Shown here piece after piece: positions 37,888-48,738 of a DNA stretch of 64,000 bases. The notes beneath the pieces are model-generated. The model had not been told where the DNA came from, searched no databases, and worked only from the letters and a program-made list of their open reading frames with translations. The position numbers were made by a program, and so were the translations under genes. Origin of the DNA: Ahniella sp. (GTDB lineage: Bacteria > Pseudomonadota > Gammaproteobacteria > Xanthomonadales > Ahniellaceae); assembly GCA_016712105.1 (NCBI GenBank), contig JADJRU010000005.1, forward strand, positions 124,001 to 188,000, written 5' to 3'. The stretch's first letter is position 1. Every line of letters begins with the position of its first letter.

Positions 37888-38972
37888 GTGAGACTGCTCG
37901 TCATCGCCACCGATGTCTGGGGCCGATTCGGCGGCATCGCGCAGTACAACCGCGACCTTCTGGAAGCACTGGCCGTTGATGAGCGAATCCACCGGATCGA
38001 CGTACTGTCACTGAATCCCTGCGATGACGCGAACAATTCGAAAATCAAGGTTCGCCATGCCGGCGGGAACAGACTGAAATTCGTGATGTTGTGCCTCAGC
38101 ATGAGTCTCCGCAGAGAACCCGGAATCCTGCTTTGTGCGCACATCAACTTCATCGCGCTGGCAAGGATGATGAAGTGGCTCAGCGGATTACCGGTCTGGC
38201 TGCAGATCCACGGTTTGGATGCGTGGACCCGTCCCGCACCGAGCCGCGAACGCGCATGCCGTGAAACCGATCTGGTGACCGTGGTGAGTCGATGTACCCG
38301 TCATCGCTTCCTAGCTTGGTCAGACATCGATCCAGACCGTGTAAGGGTGGTACCCAATACGGTCCAGCTCGCCTTCAAACCCGGAGCCAGAAATTCGACG
38401 TTTCGCAAGAGCCTGGGCATCGAATTGGAGTCCAGCAGAATGCTGCTGACCGTTTCCCGCCTGAGCCACTTCGACCAGTACAAAGGGGTCGACAAAGTAA
38501 TCGCCGCCTTGCCAAATGTCCGAAAACAGTATCCGGATGCCATCTATTGTATTGCCGGCGATGGCGACGACATTGAGCGGCTGCGAAGCGAAGCAAAAAA
38601 GCACGGAGTTCACGACTTCGTCAAGTTCTTGGGCGCGGTCGGTGATCAGAATTTGCTGCAGGTTTACCGGGAAGCCGACCTCTTCGTGATGCCCAGCACC
38701 AACGAAGGCTTCGGCATCGTATTCCTGGAGGCAACGGCCAGCGGGACACCAGCACTTGGGCTCGGATCCGACGGTAGTGTCGACGCTCTGCTGGAGGGCA
38801 AGCTCGGCATCATCTCTTCCGCAGAATGCCTGCCACAGGATATCTGCGCCGCCCTCGCCAAGCCCTGGAGTCCGGGAGCACTCTCATCTGAAACCCATGC
38901 GCGCTTCGGCAAGCCAGTCTTTGCCGAGAACATCCAACGCGTCGTCACTTATCTTCATTCCGAGTTTCCTGA
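37888..38972 (+). CDS. Family 4 glycosyltransferase
   Basis: From GTG 37888 (VRLLVIATDVWGRFGGIAQY) a GT-B enzyme of about 360 residues: N-domain to VPNTVQLAF, then the C-domain LLTVSRLSHFDQYKGVDKVI, IAGDGDDIERL and the donor-binding EGFGIVFLEATASGTPALGL with the EX7E spacing. The frame has no stop and runs on through the exporter gene to 39279. A one-base slip near the end would use the TGA at 38970, just before the wzm ATG, so that is the likely original end. Confidence 0.82.
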
Positions 38973-38974
38973 AC

Positions 38975-39803
38975 ATGTCGGACTCCGAACTCATCATCGC
39001 ACCCGTAAAGGTCAACACTCGCTATTGGAGCGACTTGTGGAGTTACCGAGAGCTCTTTTGGCAGTTGGCGAAACGCGATATCGCTGTTCGTTACAAGCAG
39101 ACCGCTATCGGCGTAACTTGGGCCATCATGCGACCCTTGCTCACGATGGCCGTGTTTACTGTCGTGTTCGGTATGTTGGCCAAACTACCAAGCAGCGGAG
39201 ACACCCCCTATGCGCTGATGGTGTTCGCGGCGATGCTGCCTTGGTACCTGTTCTCGAGCGCGCTTTCCGCAGCTTCTGAAAGCATGATCGCTGGAACGAC
39301 CCTAATCGGGAAAGTTTATTTCCCTCGGTTGATAATCCCGGTTGCCAGCACTGATGGTGGCATTGGTTGATTTTCTGATCAGCCTCATGCTGCTGCTTGC
39401 CTTGATGGCGTGGTACCGGGTTGTTCCGGATGTGCGGGTGCTTGCACTACCGCTGTTCACGTTGCTGGCGTTTCTCGCCGCGGCAGGCCCAGGAATATGG
39501 TTTGCCGCGATCAACCTCAAGTACCGCGACTTCCGTTTTATCGTGCCGTTTGTCGTGCAATTGGGGCTGTACATTTCCCCAGTCGGGTTTTCGAGCGCCA
39601 TCGTTCCGGAACAGTGGCGCCTGCTTTACAGCCTCAATCCCATGGTCGGCGTGATCGACGGTTTTCGTTGGTGCCTGTTGGGCGCAGATGTCAATCTGGA
39701 CCCGATCGGCATCGGCATCAGCGCAGGCTTGTCGTTGATCCTGCTCTATCTGGGCCTGAGACGCTTCAGGAATACCGAACGATTCTTCGCGGATATCGTC
39801 TGA
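38975..39803 (+). pseudogene. wzm: Polysaccharide ABC exporter permease Wzm, one frameshift
   Basis: From ATG 38975: RYWSDLWSYRELFWQLAKRD and IAVRYKQTAIGVTWAIMRPL, the cytoplasmic lead and first helix of Wzm/ABC-2 permeases. After FPRLIIPVAS the frame slips at about 39345, then VALVDFLISLMLLLALMAWY, the GIWFAAINLKYRDFRFIVPF segment and LYSLNPMVGVIDGFRWCLLG complete about 275 residues with six helices. It exports lipid-linked polysaccharide with Wzt. Its TGA shares one base with the wzt ATG (TGATG at 39801). Confidence 0.85.
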
Positions 39804-41052
39804 TGGCTCCCGTGATCCAAGTCGAAGGTCTTGGCAAGAGTTACCAGATCGGTCATCAGGTAATGCCTTCGCATCCAAGCATCCGGGATCGAATTACCCA
39901 GAGTGTCACCGACTCCGTCAAGCGCCTTCGTGACCTGGCAGCAGGAGGCCCATCATTGATGGACAAGTCACCGAGGAATTCTGGGCGCTGGAGGACGTAA
40001 CGTTCAACGTGGAGCCGGGCGAAGTGATCGGTATCATCGGCCGCAACGGCGCCGGAAAATCAACGCTTCTGAAGATTCTGAGCCGCATCACGGAACCGAC
40101 CTCCGGCCGGGCAATCATCCGGGGGCGTGTTGCCAGCCTCCTTGAAGTGGGAACCGGCTTCCACCCTGAACTTACCGGCCGAGAAAACATCTACCTGAAT
40201 GGCGCGATCCTGGGCATGAAGCGTCGCGAAATCGCGAAGAAATTCGATGAGATAGTGGATTTCGCCGAGATCGAACGTTTCCTCGATACACCGGTAAAAC
40301 GCTACAGCAGCGGCATGCACATGCGCCTTGCCTTTGCGGTGGCAGCACATCTCGAACCGGACATCCTGATCGTCGACGAAGTGTTGGCCGTTGGTGATCT
40401 GGCCTTCCAAACCAAATGCCTCGGCAAGATGGAAGCCGTCGGCGCAGGGCGAAGGCCGAACGGTGCTCTTCGTCAGTCACAACAATGCAGCAGTCGCGGC
40501 GCTCACACGTCGCGGAATTGTGCTGTCAAAGAGGCCGCATGGAATTTGATGGCCCTATTCGAGACGCTTTGGCCTTCTATACGAACAGCTTGCCGCGCAC
40601 GACGTTCCGCCGGGTTGTTGACCCGACTCGACCTCAGATCGTCGATATTCAGCTTGACGAGCGAGCGATGGCTTCCGGGCGTTTTGTCGCGATGGTCCGA
40701 TTTTGCATCACCCCGCCCCCCGTCACCCGTACTTATTGGTGCAGTCGTTCACACGGCAGCTGGTGTCCCGGTCTTTGGATTCAATTCACAGCAGGATGAA
40801 CGGTTCGAGTGTCCACCGATCAGTCGCGGCCCTGCGATCCTGGATGGTGGCGAATTGCCATTGCTGTCAGGCATGTACAAGTTGTCGATCTGGTTCGGTG
40901 AGCGCAATGAAAACTATGACGTGCAACACGACGCACTGAGTTTCGACTGGGTTGGCGCACGACCCAGTGCACCAGGCGTCAGTATCGACGCGGTAGGTCC
41001 GGTTGCGATTGCTGGGCGATGGCGTATCGAGGAGACAAACAACAATGGTTGA
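39803..41052 (+). pseudogene. wzt: Polysaccharide ABC exporter ATPase Wzt, several frameshifts
   Basis: From ATG 39803 (APVIQVEGLGKSYQIGHQ) through a slip at about 39965 to GRNGAGKSTLLKILSRI (Walker A), KRYSSGMHMRLAFAVA (signature) and LIVDEVLAVGDLAFQ (Walker B). Further slips near 40445, 40490-40535 and 40725 are needed to read FVSHNNAAVAALTRRG, then a C-terminal beta-sandwich (GAVVHTAAGVPVFGFNS, GELPLLSGMYKLSIWFGE). That extra domain is the Wzt carbohydrate-binding module that recognises the capped non-reducing end of the glycan. Full size about 415 residues. Confidence 0.83.
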
Positions 41053-41058
41053 TCTGAC

Positions 41059-42861
41059 ATGAAACCCACTGAGGCACGAGTGACGCTCGGCATTGGCGGA
41101 TCTCTGGGACATGATTCGAATGCGGCCGTGATCATCGATGGTCAATTGATCGCGGCCAGCCAGGAAGAGCGTTATACACGCCGGAAACACGACGGACGTT
41201 TTCCCGAGCATGCGGGCAAGGGATTGCCCGCCATCGCCGGGCTTGGGGTTTGAGGATGTGGATGTTCTGCATCTTCTCTGAAAACTCTGGCGAGCCTCGG
41301 TTTATGACCGAACAGCGGTCGCAGGTTTACCTTGGCTCGGCACCATTGGAAACCTGCTCGGTGTCGTGGATCGTCGGCCAGCCTTTGGGCATCCTTTTGC
41401 GATGCGAGCCAATCAACTGATGCCCAATGCACAGTTTCGCTTTGCCTGGCATCACCTGACGCATGTTGTCGGGGCTTGGTTCACTTCGGACGTTCAGCGC
41501 GCGGCCTTTCTGTGCGTGGACGGCAAGGGCGAAGATAGCAACGCGTCAATCGGAAGGATCGGGCCTGATGGCGTCGAAATCCTTGCGGAAATGCGTGGCG
41601 AAAATGGCCTCGGCATGCTTTACACCTTGTGCACCCGGTTCCTGGGGTTTCATAGCTTTGGCTCCGAGTACAAGGTCATGGGCTTGGCACCTTATGGTGT
41701 TCCTCGGTTTGCCGACGCGATTCGGAGCCTTTGCGATATCGGCGACGGCGGCGCATTGCGATTGAAGCGAAGGGTCCCCTTCACCGACCCCGGAATCGAC
41801 AGCCTGATTCCCTGGGTACAGGAGCAACTCGGAATACCGGTTCGAACAGGCAATGAGCCACTGACCAACGTTCACGCCGATATCGCTGCGTCGCTGCAGC
41901 AAGTCTTTGAAGAAGCCACTTTGGCCATGGCACAACAGGCCAAGAACCTGACCTCGGAAGACCCCTGCTGTTCGCCGGCGGTTGTGCACAGAACTGTGTG
42001 TCCGCCGGCTTGATTCGAAGGTCGTCGATCTTCCGGCAAGTATTCAATTCGCCCGTCGGCGGCGACATGGCTACGGGATTGGGCGCTGCATTGTTGGACC
42101 AGTGGCGGTCCGGGCACCTGACCAATCAGCGGGTCGAAGACCGCGGTTATTACCTTGGCTCGGGCCCCGGCCCCATAACCGAGGAAGCCTTGCCTCTTGA
42201 AGTCGCAACAGGTCGAAACCTGTTTGGCACCGTTGCTGCGGAACTTGCTTCCGGGAAAATCGTCGCATGGTGCCGTGGCCGCATGGAGCTTGGCGCACGT
42301 GCGCTGGGTGCGCGATCTATCCTGGCCGATGCGCGCGTGCCAGGCATGCAATCTCGCCTGAACCTTGCCGTCAAGTTCCGTGAAGGGTTTCGCCCGTTCG
42401 CACCATTGATTCTGGAAGAACGCGCGGCGGAGTGGTTCGACATCCGGGGGCCGTCCCGGTACATGCAGTTTGTCGAGCCATTACGTGAAGACCGGCGCCA
42501 CGCGACGGACGGCAACTCGGCGGACATGCGAGTCCGACTGGACGAACCCAGGTCCGAGGTCAACAGCGTGGTGCACGTCGACTACACGGCACGACTGCAA
42601 ACCATCGAGCGATCGACGCACCCCGACATGCATATTCTTTTGTCCGAGTTCGAGCGGATCACCGGGGTGCCAATCCTGATCAACACGAGCTTCAATGTGG
42701 CGGGCGAACCGATCGTTCGTACTGCGGGGGAGGCATTCGAGTGCTTCATGAATACCGACGTTGACCTGTTGGTACTGAACGATCGACTGTTCCGGAACCC
42801 GATGCAGAAAACCAGAGAGGAAAAGTTGAAATGGGTCGAGCGATTCAAGACTTTGGCTTGA
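41059..42861 (+). pseudogene. NodU/CmcH-type carbamoyltransferase, frameshifted
   Basis: From ATG 41059: VTLGIGGSLGHDSNAAVIID and AASQEERYTRRKHDGRFPE (N-terminal nucleotide-binding half); breaks near 41250-41370; then HHLTHVVGAWFTSD (His motif), LCVDGKGEDSN, SEYKVMGLAPYG; a break near 41970 in the FAGGCAQN-like region; then CRGRMELGARALGARSILAD, KFREGFRPFAPLILEE and LINTSFNVAGEPIV. About 595 residues in all. It transfers carbamoyl from carbamoyl phosphate to a sugar hydroxyl. An initial ATG for a small protein at 42831 overlaps its end but stops after about 38 codons. Confidence 0.83.
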
Positions 42862-42952
42862 GGGTTTACCGCTGGATCTTCCGGCGCCACTTGCCCGCCA
42901 GTTGGCAACCGTCACGGAAACGCACGGAGCTCGACTTGCCGTGACGGGAGGC

Positions 42953-43834
42953 ATGCCTGAAATTAGCGTTGTTATTTGTGCTCATAATCCAGAGCGAACG
43001 CGCCTGAAAAGAGTTTTAGAGGCACTTTCTGCGCAAGATCTGTCGCACCATCGATTCGAAGTTCTGCTAATCGACAATGGCTCTGAACCAACTTTAACTA
43101 AGAACGACCTCAATGACTTGCCTTCGTTGCCTATAAAGATTGTTCCAGAACCTAGACTTGGCCTTACTCATGCGCGAGCAACTGGCTTTCGTGAGGCCCG
43201 GGGCAGCATCACCGTACTTGTCGATGATGACAATGAATTGGCTTTTAACTATCTTTCTGAAACGCGGGCATTCCTAGAGCAGCGACCTGATATTGGCGTA
43301 ATCGGCGGGCCATGCATCCCAGAATTCGACGGGCCGATTCCAAGTTGGGCGCAAGAATTTCTGCCGCTTTTGGCTCTTCGAGATCTCGGCAAAGAGCCAC
43401 TCATTCATTCAGGCGAACACGGTCTAAGCCATGGTTATCCTTCATTCTCGCCAATCGGCGCCGGTATGGCTATACGCACATCCTTGGCGCAACACTGGGC
43501 GAGCAACAGAGCCCTTGACGAAAACGGTCTGATTGATCGCTGCGGAAGCGCCCTCAGCTCGGCTGGTGACAATGACATTGTCTTTTCCTGTCTGCGCCAA
43601 TACGCCGGCGTTGCCTACTTGCCCACATTGAGGGTAACGCACCTTCTGTCAGTGAGCCGACTTGATCCGTTCTATCTTGCCAAGCTAAATGAGGGGATTC
43701 AAAGAAGCTGGCAGCAAGTCCTTGCAATTCACGGAGTATCGCCCTGGCAACCCATTTCCGCATCGGGGCAAGACTTCGAATTGCTCGTGCTTGGTGGCGA
43801 CATCGTGCATGGCGTGGTGATATCGAGCGCATAA
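42953..43834 (+). CDS. Family 2 glycosyltransferase
   Basis: A GT-A enzyme, 293 residues from ATG 42953 (MPEISVVICAHNPERTRLKR), with VLLIDNGSE, LTHARATGFREARG and the DXD-like VLVDDDNEL. The middle (PSWAQEFLPLLALRDLGKEP) resembles GT2 enzymes that build O-antigen side chains. GC is clearly lower than upstream. A slip near the end is likely: in another frame, RFFGAKGHFWGDVFEYSPR continues a GT2-like tail to about 43915. Confidence 0.82.
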   Translation: MPEISVVICAHNPERTRLKRVLEALSAQDLSHHRFEVLLIDNGSEPTLTKNDLNDLPSLPIKIVPEPRLGLTHARATGFREARGSITVLVDDDNELAFNYLSETRAFLEQRPDIGVIGGPCIPEFDGPIPSWAQEFLPLLALRDLGKEPLIHSGEHGLSHGYPSFSPIGAGMAIRTSLAQHWASNRALDENGLIDRCGSALSSAGDNDIVFSCLRQYAGVAYLPTLRVTHLLSVSRLDPFYLAKLNEGIQRSWQQVLAIHGVSPWQPISASGQDFELLVLGGDIVHGVVISSA

Positions 43835-43840
43835 GATTTT

Positions 43841-44815
43841 TTGGCGCGAAAGGACATTTTTGGGGCGATGTCTTTGAGTATTCTCCGAGAAGGGGGACTT
43901 GGTCGGGCCTGGGTTCAAGTCTGGCATAGGCCTCGCATATTCTGTAACGAAATCCAGAAGCACGGCGGATGGCGAGCTTACGGATCCATGAAAGCTGGTC
44001 AACGCCGACTAAGTGATTCAGCGTCCAGAATTGCAAAACTCTCCTATCCAATGTTCGGCAGCGTGACTATTCAAGTACTGACAGGGTCAAACTACTGGGA
44101 TCAAACGGTTGCTTGTTTATGGTCGCTCAGTCGCCACTCCCGCAAATGTTTCCCACTGCGCATCCTCGACGATGGTTCATTGACCGCCAGCCAAAAAGAT
44201 GTGTTGTCTAGGCTTTCTCCGAAGGTCCAGTTCCTTTCGGAAACTGAAGCAAAGCGCCAACTAGAAGATTGCCTTCCAGCTGCTAGGTTTCCAACGCTTC
44301 ACCTTCTTTGAGACAATACAAGCACCGTAAACTGACGGACGCCCACCAGGACAGGTGGGCATGAACCTGGTTCTGGATTCGGACATGCTCTTTCATCAGA
44401 ACCCGGATGAGCTGCTGTCGTATCTCGATTCGCCGCAAGTCGCACTCGTAATGAAGGATTGCAAAGAGTCCTACGGATATCCTCGTCAGGCTTTGGAACA
44501 GCTCACTGGCCAAACCTTGCCTCAAGCGATCAACGTAGGCGCACTCTGCCTGACAGCAGCACAATTGACTGGCACAAAATAGAGGCATGGAGCAGCGCGC
44601 TGATTCAATCTTATGGGAGGAGTTATTTTCTCGAGCAAGCAGTGGCTGCAATGATACTGAGTCAACGGCCCCATGACGTTCTGCCGGCCCAGCGATATCG
44701 AGTAGTTTCTGGTCCGTCACCCTATGCCGAATCTTCGGCCTGCTTGGTGCATTACGTCGACGCAAGCAAACGTCAATACTTCGACCGGAATTGGCGGGAC
44801 ATTTTTTCGTCGTGA
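43841..44815 (+). pseudogene. Putative glycosyltransferase of unassigned family, frameshifted
   Basis: Segments in three frames join to one protein of about 320 residues: VTIQVLTGSNYWDQTVACLW and LRILDDGSLT; then MNLVLDSDMLFHQNPDELLS with LVMKDCKESYGYP; then AWSSALIQSYGRSYFLEQAV and CLVHYVDASKRQYFDRNW. The DSD motif in a LVLDSDMLF context is that of a metal-binding GT-A site, as in GT8-like enzymes. Breaks lie at about 44310, 44355 and 44570. The stop (44813) overlaps the next GTG start (GTGA). The family is unclear to me; a glycosyltransferase is the best reading. Confidence 0.58.
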
Positions 44816-45798
44816 GCAATCTAGCGCTTGTTTCCGTCATTATGCCCGCATTTAACGCTGCGCCCTGGATTGCCGCCGCAATTGCTTCGGTACTGAATCA
44901 GTCTCATCGCAATCTTGAGCTATTGATAGTTGATGACGGTTCGCAAGATCAAACACATCAAATTGCCCAGTCATTCTCTGATCCCCGCGTGAGATTGTTT
45001 TCGCAAAGCAAGCAAGGTGCCGCAGCAGCACGCAATAGAGCGATGTCGGAAGCCAAGGGAGATTTCTTCCAGTTCCTCGATGCGGACGATCTTCTTAACG
45101 CTGATAAGCTTGCGGTCCAAGTCTCCTGCGTCCCATGGATAAGCCGAGATAATCTGCTATCCGGACGTTGGCGCCGCTTTGTCGATACACCGGAAACGTT
45201 TCTCGAAATACCGGACAGTCTTTGGCAAGATATGGAGCCCCACGTTTTCCTGCAAAGGTCTTTGCGACACAACCAAATGATGCATCCCGCTGCTTGGTTG
45301 GTTCCCCGCGAACTTGCCATTTTGGCAGGAGAATGGGACCCCAGGATTACGGTCAATGATGACGGGGAATATTTCGCTAGAGTTGTTTCTCATGCCCGCG
45401 GAATCCATTTTGTCGATTCTTCAATCTCTTGGTATCGGAGCAATATTGTTGGTTCTCTTAGCGGGCGCCAAGGCCCAGAAAGCGCCGCGAGCCAAGCGCT
45501 GGCTTTGGGACAGATAGCAAAGACCCTTGTCGGTCTGGATTGCTCTGAGGAATCATTAACAGCTATCGCTATTGCTCGAGCTCGACTTTCCTTGTCACTT
45601 TGGCCAGATCAAAAGGATTTGTCTTTGGCGCTAGCGACCGACACACCCGAAGCCGCATTTACCACCGCCGGCAAAGAACGACCGCGTGCGTATCAATTTA
45701 CAGCACCGTTGCTCGGATGGCGGAATGCGCGAACTTTCGAGCAGTCGGTCTCCAATTTGCGAAAACGCTTGCTTTCGTATTCCGCTCAAGACCCTTAA
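44812..45798 (+). CDS. Family 2 glycosyltransferase
   Basis: A 328-residue GT2 enzyme from GTG 44812: SVIMPAFNAAPWIAAAIAS, LIVDDGSQDQT, GAAAARNRAMSEAKGDFFQF then LDADDLL. It belongs to the WcaA/EpsE-like group with a C-terminal helical region (PQITVNDDGEYFARVVSHAR-like segment giving the acceptor site). The intact frame overlaps the preceding stop by four bases. Low local GC, like its two upstream neighbours. Confidence 0.87.
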   Translation: MSNLALVSVIMPAFNAAPWIAAAIASVLNQSHRNLELLIVDDGSQDQTHQIAQSFSDPRVRLFSQSKQGAAAARNRAMSEAKGDFFQFLDADDLLNADKLAVQVSCVPWISRDNLLSGRWRRFVDTPETFLEIPDSLWQDMEPHVFLQRSLRHNQMMHPAAWLVPRELAILAGEWDPRITVNDDGEYFARVVSHARGIHFVDSSISWYRSNIVGSLSGRQGPESAASQALALGQIAKTLVGLDCSEESLTAIAIARARLSLSLWPDQKDLSLALATDTPEAAFTTAGKERPRAYQFTAPLLGWRNARTFEQSVSNLRKRLLSYSAQDP

Positions 45799-46283
45799 GG
45801 CATCAGCTTCAAGATTGAGCTCTTGGTTTAGGCATATGCCCCAGGTGATGCGCTACTTGGCTTTGGCGTTGCATAATTTCAATCGACTCTTTTCGCCCCA
45901 ATCAGCAACAGGAAGAGATTCAGTAATCCGAGTCCGCACCTTCGATACGCTTGATCGTTTAGATAGCCTCGTATTCTGCGACGGCTCAGCCGTTTGCGCG
46001 GAGACTCGTTGTGTTGACTGAGATCGCTGCCTTAAACGACCGATTCGAATCAATGCAAGATGCCCAGGGAGTTCGGCCTTGCGCGGGCGGCTGGCCGCAT
46101 TGCGCAGCGCGATTCAAGGCAGGCCAAGTATGTCTTTGGCGAAGCACAACGCCGCTGGCCGGGGTCTGCGTTACATGAAGGTGCAAAGACTGATCGCATT
46201 ATGCAGCCCCTCGTCAGGTGGTTGTCGGCGAGGATTCTTGAACATCGGGTCGCCCATTGGCGAAACCAGCGTGGAAACAATCG
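45799..46283. other. 485 bases without a recognisable gene
   Basis: Short frames exist on both strands, but none shows a known motif. The left half has low GC like the genes before it, the right half is GC-rich like the genes after it, so a composition border falls near 46,030-46,060. The right half may be debris of a former gene. Confidence 0.5.
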
Positions 46284-47521
46284 ATGAGTGTGGTGATCGC
46301 TCATACCGCCGCTCCGCCTTACCTTAGAGAAACGGCACGTGTCCTACATGAGGCCGATTTGCTGCGCTTGGCAGTGATTGGCCTCGCCACCCGTGATGAC
46401 GACCTGTGGATGCGCGCCATCTCGTCGATCCCGGGATTGGGACAGCTCCACGCCCTGTTTCGCCGCAAACGATTCGAGGAGGTTCCGCGCGCGAAGTTGC
46501 GCCGGCGCGGACGATACGAACTCGCGCGCCTGGTGTGTGGTCGCCTGGATCGCTTGGGCATCGCTACCGACTATCTCTGGGACCAGGGCACCAAGCGGTT
46601 CGACCGGTACAGTGCTTCGGTACTTCGACCCGGCGATACCGCCTACGGTTATGAATACGGTTGCCTGGCATTTTTGAACAAGCCAGGAAACTTGGCAACA
46701 CCACGGTGTACGAGATCCCCAGTGCGGCACATGACTGGTATCACGATCTGCTGAATCGAGAGTTGTCGGCATTCCCCGATCTGATGACGCCTTGGCACCA
46801 CCGCACTGAACGCTTGCGCAGTGAACGGAGTGCCCGCCGCGCAGCCGAACTCGCGCTCGCGGATCATGTGGTCGTCTACTCTTCCCATGTGATCGACAGT
46901 TATCGATCCTTGGGCGTCGACGTATCCAGATTCCATGCCATTCCTTTGGGCAGCCCGCCCATCAGCGCGCACTCGCTGAGCACCGCTCCGCCGCAGGGAC
47001 CAATTCGACTGGTCTTCGCTGGAACTTTTGGCATCCGCAAAGGTGCCCACTATCTGATCCAGGCCCTCGAATCGTTACCAAAAGGCATGTTCCATCTGGA
47101 TATCTACGGATCGTTTGCGTTGTCTGACTCCTGGCGAGCCCGGACTGCCGCGGTTGCCGACTGGAAAGGCCCGGTTTCATTCGATGTCCTCCAACAAGCC
47201 ATTCGGTATGCGGATGCGTTGATCCTGCCATCACTTAGTGAGGCATTTGGCATGGTCGTCACCGAAGCACTGGCCCAAGGGACACCAGTGATCGTTTCGG
47301 AAGCCGTCGGTGCTGCGGATTTGATCGAACCCGGGCGTTCAGGATTCATGGTCCAGAGTGCCTCGACACAATCCATTGTCGATTGTCTGATGCGCCTGGA
47401 TGCGTCACGGTCACACTGGTCCGACTATCGCCAGCACGCACGAAGCGCCGCGTCCCACTGGCAATGGCGTGACCATGGCAACGCGCTGGTCAACCTGATG
47501 GGCAGGGTTGCAAGACCTTGA
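46284..47521 (+). pseudogene. Family 4 glycosyltransferase, one frameshift
   Basis: From ATG 46284 (SVVIAHTAAPPYLRETARVL) to YEYGCLAFL; at about 46665 the frame slips, then KLGNTTVYEIPSAAHDWYHD, LVFAGTFGIRKGAHYLIQAL and ALILPSLSEAFGMVVTEALA (EX7E donor site) and AVGAADLIEPGRSGFMV. The total is about 412 residues, GT4-like with the N-domain acceptor site in the first frame. Its TGA overlaps the next TTG start (TTGA at 47518). Confidence 0.8.
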
Positions 47522-48738
47522 ATCGCTGCCTCATAGCCATCTCTGGCCATCTGCAGAGTTGTCCGCGTGCGGTGAAGTTCGCGGATGCACTCCATTCAGC
47601 GGGCTGGACCGTGACCGTCGCAGGGGTCAGCGTTTTACCATCCCTGGTGGCGGGTGATCTGGCGCTGGCATCCACTCGACCTTGGGCGTTCCGCTCACTG
47701 CCCGCGAGCCGAAGCCTGATTGCCAGAACCCTCAGGGGCCTTTCCGTTCGGCTACTCGGGCTCGGCCTGATCAACAGGCACCTGTTGTTCTGGAGTGAGG
47801 GCCCTGCAGCACGCTCGGTACGGCGCCACTTGTCGGAAGTGCCTTGTGATCTCCTGGTCTTGTCGAACCTGCCGTCGTTCGCAGCATTCAGTGCTGCGCC
47901 GGGTTCGGGTCCCTTGCGTGTCTGGACCGACCTTGAAGACGATCACGTCGCCATGCTGCCGGATCAGAAGGGTTTTCACCCAGAACGACGTCGCCGCGAG
48001 TTGCTGGTGCGCGCCGCCACTAATAGGGCCGAACGTATTCTTGCAGCCTCGCCGCTGATGGCTCAGGGACTCAGCAACCGTTACCACCGACCTGTCGACT
48101 GCATTCTGAATGTCTTCGATGTGCCGCTCGCCGCACTGCCAACTGCGCCATCTCCAGCCCTGCTTTGGCAGTCGCAGACAGTTGGTCCGGAACGAGGCCT
48201 GGAGGACATTCTGCGGGTGTTCGCCCATATGCCATCACCACCTCGACTATGTCTCCGGGGCATGGTTTCGGATTCTTACCGACTGACGCTGACGAACCTT
48301 TTGACCAGCCTGGGTCTGCCATCTGAGACGATCGAATTCCTGCCCTATTGCGCGCCGCAGGATCTGCTCGCCAATACGCGTGGTTACCGGGCAGGACTCG
48401 CTCTCGAATGTGCTCCAGATGAGAATCGGCGAAATTGCCTGACCAACAAGATCTTCGAGTACCTGGCTGCTGGCGTGCCCATTGTCCTGAGTGACACTCC
48501 GGCGCATCGAGCTCTCTTGCCGGAACTCGGCGCTTCGTCAGTTCTGATCGATCTCAGACAGCCTGAGGCTGCCGCCCGACGACTGTCTGACTGGTTGTCC
48601 GCCGATCGGGATACACAGCAACGAGCCGCCGAAGCGTTGGCCGAGACCCGCTTCAATTGGCAACTCGAATCAAGACGATTGGTCGAAGGTCTCAAACCAA
48701 CGGTCAAACCCTCAATGGAATACCCGTGCGCATCCTGA
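47518..48738 (+). CDS. Family 4-like glycosyltransferase
   Basis: A 406-residue GT-B protein from TTG 47518 (NRCLIAISGHLQSCPRAVKF). The early region RVWTDLEDDHVAMLPD and RAERILAASPLMAQGLSNRY, and the C-domain LWQSQTVGPERGLEDILRVF and NCLTNKIFEYLAAGVPIVLS, fit GT4-like enzymes; the last motif places Glu in FEYLAAGVP, as in GTs lacking the first Glu of EX7E. Intact. It overlaps the next gene's GTG start by 13 bases. Confidence 0.82.
   Translation: MNRCLIAISGHLQSCPRAVKFADALHSAGWTVTVAGVSVLPSLVAGDLALASTRPWAFRSLPASRSLIARTLRGLSVRLLGLGLINRHLLFWSEGPAARSVRRHLSEVPCDLLVLSNLPSFAAFSAAPGSGPLRVWTDLEDDHVAMLPDQKGFHPERRRRELLVRAATNRAERILAASPLMAQGLSNRYHRPVDCILNVFDVPLAALPTAPSPALLWQSQTVGPERGLEDILRVFAHMPSPPRLCLRGMVSDSYRLTLTNLLTSLGLPSETIEFLPYCAPQDLLANTRGYRAGLALECAPDENRRNCLTNKIFEYLAAGVPIVLSDTPAHRALLPELGASSVLIDLRQPEAAARRLSDWLSADRDTQQRAAEALAETRFNWQLESRRLVEGLKPTVKPSMEYPCAS

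Noticed and set aside
42831..42950. A small gene after the carbamoyltransferase (MGRAIQDFGLRVYRW...)
   Set aside because: It stops after about 38 codons and has no homology I can name; an SxtJ-like protein would be longer and hydrophobic.
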